Shown in pieces: positions 1 through 8,959 of a stretch of DNA of 64,000 nucleotides. The notes under the pieces are model-generated. The model did no database searches, was not told the origin of the DNA, and worked only from the letters and a program-made list of their open reading frames with translations. The stretch lies in assembly GCA_030248225.1 (NCBI GenBank), contig JASANE010003350.1, positions 1 to 64,000 on the forward strand, written 5' to 3'. Numbering within the stretch: the stretch's first letter is position 1; each line of letters opens with the position of its first letter. Source of the DNA: Trileptium ribeirensis (lineage: Eukaryota > Nematoda > Enoplea > Enoplida > Thoracostomopsidae). A program made the translations under genes and the position numbers.

Positions 1-430
1 ACGTGTCTAGTATTTTGGTATGACTACTGAGGTTTCTCAGGGAGGTTGGCACCGAATCCTGCTCACAGGTCATGATGTCCAACCGATATTCCCTATACTA
101 ATCTAAAGGAAGTTGTTTTATCAGTCTTAATTTGAAGGGAAATTGAGTGATGATGTAGGTTTAAAAGGTAAAGTTTTGGATTCAAGTCGATTAAATCACT
201 GTCCAACACTTCAACGGTTTGTAGCCTAAGTGGCCCCCACCGGGATCTGACATTACCTGAGAGTTTAACGTCGGACTACCTAATTAGTATCTTGACAACT
301 TAGTTGCATTCGCATGTGGTGATAAAGTTTTCCTAATAAATTTTATACTTTATTTGAGTATGATAATTTCACGAGTGAGCTCGATCGATGATTTGGTGGA
401 CCATTCTCGCCATAATTTCGTCATTCTCGC

Positions 431-991
431 ATGCAAACACCGGTGGCGAACCGCCCGTGTCAGGGCTTGGGGTATTCTCATCCGCAAGCCGTGACACGTG
501 GGATTAGCCCGTCCATTCGGACGTCACTTATCGCGCTTCTTAATCGAATGACACAGGACGCGGTTGACTGTGTTTCAAAGCTTTTATTTCAATTGTATGA
601 TACAAGTGCACGGATTAGGGGCAACACAGTTGGCCGTAACATAATAAAACAGATGCACCATCGGTGGGGATTACGTGGGGCTCAACATAATTTCAGGTCC
701 ACTCCTCTTGAGGGGCACAGACCGACGGAGGGCCCAACTAGACGGGGCATCAGAAATCTATATCCCAGCGCTCTCAATACTAGCGTCTTTCGTGCGGCTA
801 TGGGTTCCAGAACAAAGACTGATGCGCTTCGAAGCTCGCTCGGCACAGCGCGCGGCGCTACCAGGGTGCACGAAAGAATGAGATGCACGCCAGGGTTACC
901 ACAAAATCCGTGTGGACAAATCCCTTCGGCGACGGAGTTTACCTTTTTTGGGGATGGTGGAACTCGGTGCGTGAGTACGCGCACAAATTAA
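431..991 (+). CDS. Hypothetical ORF, 186 codons, probably not a gene
   Basis: This is the longest ORF in the outer left arm. I recognise no domain. It is rich in Arg, Thr and Gly with no clear hydrophobic or repeat pattern. The mirror sequence in the right arm (about 55626-56184, minus strand) is split into two short ORFs by indels, so the frame has not been kept. A chance ORF in a more GC-balanced stretch is the simplest reading. Confidence 0.15.
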   Translation: MQTPVANRPCQGLGYSHPQAVTRGISPSIRTSLIALLNRMTQDAVDCVSKLLFQLYDTSARIRGNTVGRNIIKQMHHRWGLRGAQHNFRSTPLEGHRPTEGPTRRGIRNLYPSALNTSVFRAAMGSRTKTDALRSSLGTARGATRVHERMRCTPGLPQNPCGQIPSATEFTFFGDGGTRCVSTRTN

Positions 992-1976
992 TGCAAGGTC
1001 ATAAACATCAGACTATAGTACTGAACAATGTATGGTCATAAGCACGAAGATATGGTAAAAGACAGTGTATAGTTATAATGATCGCATCGGGTACACTACA
1101 ATTATGCGTAGGCTAACAAGTCATGAATTGAAATCTGCGGCATACTCGGAACCGTCAGATATGCAGAAACTCCGTCCGGTATACGTCCTAGCCTGTAAAT
1201 TGCCTACCGTCCCTACTGAGCTTTCCATATTGTTTCGCCATTAGAGCCGGGTTTGTGGCCTATGTGAACTACGACGGTTCCAACTGCTAATCGTATTCTA
1301 GGTGACGTATTATCCTTAGTTTACTGAGACACAATACCCTAGCAGCATTACCTTCGATTCAATGTATCCTATCGCCCAGATAAAAATTTTGGCTGCCGCC
1401 CTCCCTCTCTGCAGAATTCAGCAAATGGTTGTCGTACGTCGATGAGATTAATTTCGGCGGTGGAACGCACCCTGATCTATATTATACGTGCCAGGGGCGC
1501 GGTTTTTCATGCTCGCAGGGGTCGCCCCTACCTACAGTTTCAACGACCTAATCTGGTGGGGCGAGCCTGTGCCATCCTTGTCGGTCTCGTAAGCGACCAA
1601 TTTTATCGTCATACTAGTTCTGGCGAGAGATCGGAGCGGCCCTATCGTTGGGTTTGAGCTTTGTCCTCGGGGGCGTTCAGCACTTATGTATGGAGCACGG
1701 GCCGCGCCCAAAGTAGGTTTGCGATCCAACAGGCGTAGTGTCTTTCTTGACAACACTCGGTGGTCCTGCCGGTTTGTTTCATGCGCTTCTTTTAGGCAGA
1801 GTGCCACCACAAGGCGTTTCGCCCTCAGACGCATCTGCGCCACCTTTTGGTTGGCGTTTCTTTTCTTTGGTTCTTTCTCTCTGTTGCACCCTTTTTGTAG
1901 TTCTTTTCTTTTGTCTTTTCCCTACAGCTTATCTTATATGCCTTAGTGTACTATGAACGCTGCAGTTGTTCAGCAT
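992..1976. other. Outer-arm stretch without a recognised gene
   Basis: Only short overlapping ORFs on both strands are present (for example 1442-1657 plus and 1532-1843 minus). None has a recognisable domain and none keeps its frame clearly in the other arm. The mirror segment is 54641-55625. Confidence 0.5.
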
Positions 1977-2008
1977 CTCGACTGCACGATTGAAATTGTG
2001 CAGTCGAG
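1977..2008. other. 32-nt stem-loop, left copy
   Basis: CTCGACTGCAC and its reverse complement enclose GATTGAAATT. With one G-T pair this folds as a 14-bp stem and a 4-nt TGAA loop. The stem arms are kept without change in the other arm at 54609-54640, although nearby sequence differs. Confidence 0.7.
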
Positions 2009-3311
2009 TTATCATGAGCATTTTAGTCGATTCTTCCATAACATATATAGTCGAGTGGACAGTACCGAAGTATCTGCAGCGGGCTTAAACTCCCCGTGCA
2101 TTATCAAGTCTTAAAACTGGAAAATAAGAAAGGAGAGAGAAGAGAGGAGAAGATAACTCAATGCATACATAATACATAGCCTAAAGGGCAACCAGAGAGT
2201 AAAAGAAACAGGCTAAACTCAGCGATCAACTCGCTCCAAAGAAAAACGGGGTTTTGCACTTGCTCGATTTGGGGTCAAAGTGATTCGCGCGAGGGGGCTA
2301 GTATTCTATATTGGACCTATGATAGTATTTATTTTGGAAAACGGGGACACAGGAATGTGCCTTTAACGAGTGGACAGCAACTGGAGGGGGCGTCAGGCCC
2401 TGCCGTTAGTTCAATTTTATGGAGACGATTTCCTAGGCACTGGCCCTAGACCTAAACCATGTATACGTATTACTGCAAACTTTGGTAATTTTAATAGTTT
2501 AATCGAGGTAGTTCCGGGGGAAAATATTGTAATGCCGTACCTTCAATGAGTTACTAGCAAGAGGTGTCATAAGGGGCTGTCGGGTTCTCGGGCGGTCGGG
2601 GGCTGGCCTCTAAACCGTGCTCTTATGGCTTAATTATTCAAACAATACACTGGCACTACATGAGAACGGGCATCATTCAACTAAGGCAGTACCACCAGAT
2701 CACTCCTTTAGGAAAGCAAACACCTTATGCTCAAGCTGAGATGCTTAGAATTTGTTTTATCGAGTTGAATAAAGGTCGCATGGGCGTACTTAATGTCAGG
2801 GGTAGAGTACGGAAATGGTGCACAACAGACGGGATTTTATGTCAAGTTTTCGTAGCGAATTATGCACTGGTCAGGAAGCAGAAAGGTAACTCATATAGCA
2901 GCGAGGTAACTTGTCAGTGCGGTGGGGAAAAAAGAGGTACCGGGGCGCGAAAATCGAGTATCTAAACACACACATACATATATACATATATATCTATACT
3001 TATACCTACGTTATATCTACTCGGAACCACTGTAGTCAGCCAAACTTAGCGTAAGTAGCGGCTGTTGGTTGTCAGTTGACGTGTTTGTCTCCTAATTTAG
3101 AGTTAAGTCCTGGTGCGATCGGGGCCCTTTTGACCTCACCCGAAAGCCCGTGAAATTCCCTATCAAAGAGTACTCGGGTCGTTTTCTCGAAATTGAAGCC
3201 GTTAGACGGCTACGGGCCAACCGGTGAGCCCGGTTACCGTCATTTCCGAGTAATCGGGCACTAACGTACCCCGAATTTCGGCTTTCTGTGGCCTGTTGTT
3301 CTTTGTGACCA
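2009..3311. other. Unassigned outer-arm stretch with one weak ORF
   Basis: It contains an ORF of 101 codons at 2660-2965 (plus) with no recognised domain; its mirror near 53650-53960 has in-frame stops. A short CA/TA-rich microsatellite follows at about 2966-3000. I see no gene I can support. Confidence 0.45.
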
Positions 3312-4686
3312 TTACTTAGTATATAGTTTAAACCGCGTAAACTTCCGTGGACAGTGACAAAGGTTTTCTTCTCTTGGTTCGGGGTCTAATTCTAATTGCC
3401 AGAAACCTTTATTAAGATCCAAACTGGACATGAATTTTGTGTTCCTGAGACAACCCAGTATGTCATCTATGCGGGGTAATGGGTTTACGTCGCGCTCTGC
3501 GACTACGTTGAGTTTGCGAAAATCTACACACAAGCGCAAGGTGCCGTCACCTTTAATGACATAAACTCTGGGGCAAAACCAAGGTGAATCAGAGGGTGTT
3601 ATCAGACCTGCTTTACTACCATATTATTCAATTCCTCCCCGCAAGGGCTCTCGTAATGAGTGTGCCAGGCGATAGGGTACCTGTTTGATAGGCCTCGCGT
3701 CTCCAGTGACTATTCTGTGCTGGTGTACACCACACCTTCCTAGATCAAACGGTTGTACACTGAATACGACTGCGTTTTCAGAGATGGTCGTCTTTAATTG
3801 TTTTCGAGTTCGTACGGGTTAAGGGTACGTTTGTCCAAATTCAATACCTACTCAATACTTGTATGGATCGTTCGGTGTCGATTTCTTTCTTTTCCTCGTT
3901 TATAACCTGTACGACATTGTCTCGTCTAACCCCGAAATTGTTACACTGCTTAATGCGGTTGGGAGGCCCAAGTAGAAGCAAACACTTGTTACTATAATAT
4001 ATGAGCTCAACCTCATTATCATCGAAACATCTCAATATGCCCTATGGTTTGAACTGCATGTATGGCAACGGGTAGGTTCCAGAAATTCATCATTGCTATC
4101 GGAATCAGGCATTGGCCGGTGAGCACTAAAGCGTGGGCAATAGCAATGCACCTAATAAAGGGGTCTGGTACAAATAAAGCTTGGCCAGCAGGCGGTTGAG
4201 TGATTTCAGGGATTGCGTTAACGAATAGTTCTGTATTTGGCGGAACTTGTGTATATTTCCTAGTCACTACATTGATGACTGGTGGTCGGTAATCCCCTTG
4301 GTCGGCGAAAGGCGCCGAACAGTTCTTTGTCCCGTTTGATAGATCCGAGCAGCGATCTCTGAAATTTATGGCCACATATGGCAACAAGGCCATGACATCG
4401 GTGCCCAGGTTACATTTGTACGGGGTGTCAGTTGTTACTTGAAAGTCGCATGGTGTGTTTAGCAATCCTACGGTGATTGGTGCCCTCACCACTCCGCTTA
4501 TTGTCAATTCTTGTTGGGTAGCTGATACTATCCGGGTAGTGTTCGTGCCCCCAAGGGTACTAAACCCAAACGAGCAGCTTAGGCTTGGGACATGATTAAG
4601 ACATCGGCTCCGGTGTCTACAAGTGTCGTAACTTGGGTGCCAAGTATGGTTGCATTAATAAGTATTGGAATGTTGCCTGAATTCAT
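3312..4686 (-). pseudogene. pol: Ty3/Gypsy-type protease-reverse transcriptase fragment, left copy
   Basis: This is the mirror copy of 51942-53288. It carries the same protease-region stop (4579-4581), plus its own lesions: the frame that is open in the right copy is broken here into ORFs at 4019-4507, 3841-4035 and 3312-3539. DFRKLN and the motif A segment are still readable in the last piece. The fragment ends at the same point as the right copy, so no more of the element is present here. Confidence 0.87.
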
Positions 4687-4774
4687 GGTATTTAACTGTC
4701 TGGTAAACACACCTTGAGGGGTCCGCGATGTTAGTCACGAGTGGGGGCTACTGTTACGGCGATCGACAATTAGC

Positions 4775-4823
4775 GAAGATCTCCAGAACATTCTGGCAAG
4801 TCTAGTAAACTTCTAAAACATTC
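4775..4823. promoter_or_regulatory. Degraded mirror of the heat-shock-element array
   Basis: This is the left counterpart of 51806-51854. Substitutions and small indels break both runs: one TTC has become TTT and the spacing of the second run is altered. It is a useful comparison for testing whether the right copy is under constraint. Confidence 0.5.
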
Positions 4824-5373
4824 CATAATTTCAGCCCATCCATTTCCATTCCATTGCTCGTGTACATACTCCTTAAGTATGCGGATGGTTGTGAGAACTT
4901 TTCGCTTCGCTTTAATTCGTTCACTATTTGCTATTATCAAGCCCTATCACCTATTCACCTTTATTCGATATTGCCACTTCACTCTGATTTACTATGTTAC
5001 TTACGTTTGCACCTATCGGGTACAACCCTCTTTCCTGCCAATCGCAACGCCTGTTCGTAACGTCCCACCACCTATTTCTAATTGATTGTCTTCAGTAAAA
5101 CCAATCAAAGGGCAGTCAAAAAACGTCAATGCCCGGTTGACTTAACTCTTGAAAACAGCACTATGGAGTCGTTTCCGGTTAAACCACCGTTTAGGCGTAA
5201 ACTTTTCGGAAGTAAGAAAATTGGCTAAATACCCGCGCGACTTTTAGTTTAAAGGTACGTGCGATAAGTACAACAAAGCATAGCTAGTCCCATACAACTC
5301 TCAACTATTAAGTGTCTGTAAGCAATGTAAGCACGACTATAGTATTAACTACATCAAAAATGACAGAAACATA
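4824..5373. other. Stretch without a recognised gene, left arm
   Basis: Two overlapping 68-codon ORFs (4854-5060 and 4879-5085) are kept in both arms in two frames at once, which reflects DNA identity rather than coding constraint. No domain is recognisable. Confidence 0.4.
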
Positions 5374-5619
5374 TTACCAGATATTTACGCATATACTAAA
5401 TTTTATATACTGACCATTGTTCAAACTGTTCGAAAAGTGCCAAATATTGTCCGCAGCAATTCGGTTCCACTCGTCCAATTCGGGATTCTTCGATTCACAC
5501 CGGCTTTGCAACGAAACAGACAGTACTTCGAGTATCGTCCGACGAAAATCGGTCCCTGGTCGTTGGCGTAGCTGGTGAAAGCGATATTCAGCGAGCTTTG
5601 GAACGCTACACCAAACCAT
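5374..5619 (-). pseudogene. Possible PIF/Harbinger-type transposase fragment, left copy
   Basis: An 81-codon ORF ends in a segment spaced like the Harbinger nuclease block: W-x-x-I-A, then W-x-F-x-N and a following N-G-x-Y-I, where the family has W-x-F-P-N-C-x-G-x-x-D-G-K-H-I. The catalytic D-G-K is not present, so any enzyme would be dead. A GT follows the NNG codons, so an exon end is conceivable. The match is by pattern recall only and could be chance. Confidence 0.4.
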
Positions 5620-6398
5620 GTAACTCAGTCCCGTAGTAGCTGAACCAAATAGTCTTTACGATGTCGCGGTCGATGGATTGACGCCAATTCGGTGTAAAAC
5701 CAACCAGTCGGTAACAAGCCGTGTCGCTACTTCTGCCGTAACAAATTCCAGTTATTGAGCAATGTCTGATACCCGATAATAGCGGTACTCAATGATGGTA
5801 TTACGTCGACGCTTATTAATAACAGACAGTTAATATATAAACGATATTTACTACGATTATTACGATTCAGCTTCGTAAATCCGATAGATCACCTAAAATA
5901 GCATTTCCCCAGCCAACAACATGTGATACTGCACAAACGCCGCCAGCCGATATGATCGAATGCTCCATTATACGATAATCACCTTCAGTTCAAACGATGC
6001 GTTAATACTACGTTCGGACATCCATGTTCCAATCCAGTTCGCATGATACAGAGGACGAATATAGGCTGAAGTATTTACTGCGTACTCAAAGATTAACCGG
6101 ACAGACGTTCCTCGTTGTACAAACTATGTTCAATTCATACGATAAATGCATTATTTACATCAGTCCTCCAGATCACATGATCCTACTTCCTAGAACAACA
6201 CCTTTATTAACAAACCCAACTGTGCCCTTTTCACTCCGCTGGGCGGATATAAAGCAACCCTTCGTTAAGTCAAACAGACGAGTGCTTGATTTAGGATAAA
6301 TTGTATCATGGCCAAGCAATGCCGTGTGCATTTCAACATAACACGCGATAATCCCACAGATCATGATTTTAAAACAGAAACTCCTGATATACTGTATA
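5620..6398. other. Stretch without a recognised gene, left arm
   Basis: It is AT-rich upstream of 6000. One ORF at 6024-6299 (plus, 91 codons) has no recognisable domain, and its mirror in the right arm is interrupted. Confidence 0.4.
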
Positions 6399-6454
6399 TT
6401 TATTGACATTCTACTGGAAGGCCGTAGCCCACGGCGTAGCCCCCACTTTTTATA
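6399..6454 (-). promoter_or_regulatory. TATA box followed by AATAAA, LTR-like module (left)
   Basis: This is the mirror of 50177-50231. TATAAAAAG (one extra A) lies at 6446-6454 and AATAAA at 6399-6404, both read on the minus strand. Confidence 0.38.
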
Positions 6455-6991
6455 TGTACTAGGACCAGTTCCGGCCCTAAGGGATCCGAGCTGTACCACC
6501 CATTTTTTAGTTGTGGTGCCCGGACAACCCCGGCTTCCACGACTCCCCGTGACCCGCGAGATGACCTAAGGGAACCGCTTAGCTTAGTAGGCTGCCGGCG
6601 GGCTTACCAGGGCGTTCGGCCTGGATATTGTCCCACGTATCTAGTGGCATGGAGGTCCCCCTAAGGAGAGTCAACCCTTAGGCCTGCTCACAGGCAATAA
6701 GGCTGACTCGCCTTTCCCTCATAAGCCAACTAACCCTTACAACGGAGGTCTCCTGGCTCAAGTATAGCCTTTGGAAGGTCCCCCGCTTTTGGTCCTAAGG
6801 TAACGCAATATTCTGACCTAAGTCTAGCATAATGCAAGGTCGCGATTTTAGTAGTGGCCTAGTTTTGAGTAGGTCTCTTGCGCTACTTCCGCCTTTATAA
6901 TTCTGACGTAAGGTACGACCTGTCTTAAAACCTGACCTATGACAAAGTATCAATCCTAAAGGTGGCCTCGTTGGGGTAAGTTTGACTGACT
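6455..6991. other. Stretch without a recognised gene, rich in CCTAAG/CTTAGG words
   Basis: Words such as CCTAAG, CTAAGG and GACCTAAG recur through 6480-6960. I see no ORF of note and no known element. The mirror is 49630-50176. Confidence 0.35.
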
Positions 6992-7198
6992 TTGGTTACC
7001 TATAATAACGTTAGGGCACTGAGGCGAAGGCCCCAGTCCCTTGCGTGCCTAGACTTCGGCTATCAAGTGGACACAGGTACAGCGGGGGTGTGGCGTGGGT
7101 TGTCGGCTCGGGCATTGAAACAGGGCATGCGGGAGAACTTGCATCAGCCGAATTCGAAAAGGCGCAGTGTCATGGATAACTTGCTCGCTGCAGCCTAG
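6992..7198 (+). CDS. Hypothetical 68-codon ORF, identical in both arms
   Basis: The product is rich in Arg and Leu with no recognisable domain. From VTYNNVRALRRR to the C-terminal LLAAA it is identical to the ORF on the minus strand of the right arm, although this part of the arms differs elsewhere. DNA identity seems equally complete, so local gene conversion explains it as well as coding constraint would. The start is uncertain; the right copy can begin 11 codons earlier. Confidence 0.25.
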   Translation: MVTYNNVRALRRRPQSLACLDFGYQVDTGTAGVWRGLSARALKQGMRENLHQPNSKRRSVMDNLLAAA

Positions 7199-7541
7199 AA
7201 TTTAATAAGGTTCAAAATCCTTAGGAGGTTCTGTTCTGAACCTGACTTCTAAAATTCCTACCGGGACCAGGTTCAATATCTACATAAAAATTCCGAACTG
7301 CTTTGATAAAATACACGACAGATCAACTGCTTTACTGTTGACGTTCGTTTTTTAAAACACGTTATCATATCACCCAATTGGGGTGTACTGCACACTATTT
7401 ACAAAAAGCATAATATCGAGGTAGTAACCACGAGTACCCTGCAAGATGCCCTGATATGACTGTTATACCCTTCTTGAATACGAAACCCTTAGTCACAGCT
7501 TGGTCGCTTTGAATCCGAACTTTTGGGTAAAGGTTGACCGA

Positions 7542-7919
7542 TTACTCAGGACCTCCTCGAGGCCGCTTTTCCGAGAAAAGTAACTGTCTACCCATTAAAC
7601 CACAATATTTAGTTCTGGGTGTGCCCGGAGTCCCCAATGAAAGCAGAGCCGACGTCCCACCAATTTCAAGCATTCGCAACAGAGACTGAAACGGTCCATG
7701 AACCATCCGGCAGTGTTCAACGTAAGGTTTGCTCCAGGTGGGGTTCAGAAAAAGGGTGCCGACGAGGATTCTCCCCGTGGGTATGCGACCAAAAACCCAC
7801 ATACCACCAAGGTTTAGTTGAGTTCTATTTACGGGCGGCGCCAGTCTCTGTTTCGTCTTACGCTCAGCTAGTGAGCTTCGTAATTTGATTGAGGGCTGGT
7901 CCGCAATCGTTGGCATCAC
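7542..7919 (-). CDS. Hypothetical ORF, 125 codons
   Basis: No domain is recognised. The mirror in the right arm is split between 48565-48906 and 48812-49084 in two frames, so at least one small indel separates the copies. Much of the deduced protein is still shared. It is possibly a decayed transposon or retroelement ORF, but nothing specific supports that. Confidence 0.2.
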   Translation of the reverse strand: MMPTIADQPSIKLRSSLAERKTKQRLAPPVNRTQLNLGGMWVFGRIPTGRILVGTLFLNPTWSKPYVEHCRMVHGPFQSLLRMLEIGGTSALLSLGTPGTPRTKYCGLMGRQLLFSEKRPRGGPE

Positions 7920-8359
7920 AGATTGCTCATAAGAACGGAGGGTACAGCGTACGAGCGGAGATAAGGGAGATGTGACTAACTAAAACAGATCGTAGACAAC
8001 TGGTGTCACCTGAGGATGCAAAGGGGCACGAACCAAAATCACTCCTATCGTCACCTATAAATTTTGCATAGACCTCATTTAGAGGTGACCGTCGACTAAG
8101 CCCTTTTTTGATATAAGTTTCACCTGAACCCTATGTAAAGAAACGAATATTAATTGAAATTTTCACCGTTTCGTCGCCCGTTGGAAAACAAACTACAATA
8201 TTCTTCAAGAGGGAGTGAGCAGAAAGCAGTCTGGGGCCCAGTGACCTGCCAAGTTGACACGTCAGGAGAGCAGAGGATTACTGTCGCGGGCTAGGACTCC
8301 AGGGCTCCCGGATACCGTAGCTGCACGACTTGGGGGTGCCTGGGTTTTTTGTGTGAGGA

Positions 8360-8878
8360 ATGACACAACCCACAATTTATAGAACAACCGCGGGGAATCG
8401 TTCTACCGAACGTGGAACCGTTTCGATGATCGCGACTGTCTCGGAACTCCTAGAAATTTCTGAGAGATACCGGCTCAGTTCCTCCACATGCCAAGATTCC
8501 CCTTCATTAAACCTTATCCTATGTTTTAAACAGAAAATTGGACCACTCCTACGACCTGCGAGCGGAAAGAAACTGTCCGAGGAGGGGGGAACTAGTCGAG
8601 ACACGGACGATCAGGAAATTTCAAACAATTTCGCAAATGTTTTCACAATTTATCGGGGCCCGACCTTTAAGGACGCACGGAGCATCCTTCCGACGCTCCA
8701 GCGTCCGCAAAAGCAGCCGTCGTACTCGAAAATACAAATGGTGAAAAGCCAGGTGACAACCTCGCCGGAGCTGCCCAGGAAAGGGCCACCTGGGTCAAGC
8801 ACAAAACAAGCCAAGAAGCAAAAGAAAAGGAAAACAAAACTATGTAAAGCGAAAGAAAAAGCCTGTGCAAATTGGTGA
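8360..8878 (+). CDS. Hypothetical ORF with Lys-rich tail, 172 codons, open only in the left arm
   Basis: The ORF ends in a strongly basic stretch (KKQKKRKTKLCKAKEK) resembling a nuclear-localisation or nucleic-acid-binding tail. I recognise no fold. The mirror at 47743-48261 on the minus strand is broken by small indels. This is the reverse of the EGR case, where the left copy is the broken one. On the opposite strand a TATA-type promoter (8945-8952) reads towards this ORF, so the antisense strand may be the transcribed one. Low certainty that it is a gene. Confidence 0.25.
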   Translation: MTQPTIYRTTAGNRSTERGTVSMIATVSELLEISERYRLSSSTCQDSPSLNLILCFKQKIGPLLRPASGKKLSEEGGTSRDTDDQEISNNFANVFTIYRGPTFKDARSILPTLQRPQKQPSYSKIQMVKSQVTTSPELPRKGPPGSSTKQAKKQKKRKTKLCKAKEKACANW

Positions 8879-8944
8879 CAACCGCCACACAAGGAAAAGC
8901 AAATCAAATTCTCGACTGGTCCCAACGCTAAATTGGGCTCAGCT

Positions 8945-8952
8945 CTTTTATA
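8945..8952 (-). promoter_or_regulatory. TATA-box core promoter (left)
   Basis: This is the exact mirror of 47666-47673, with the same initiator-like CCAGTCG downstream on the minus strand. Confidence 0.4.
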
Positions 8953-8959
8953 CCCAAGG

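Noticed and set aside
4854..5085. Two overlapping 68-codon ORFs kept in both arms
   Set aside because: Two frames kept at once shows DNA identity, not coding selection; no domain.
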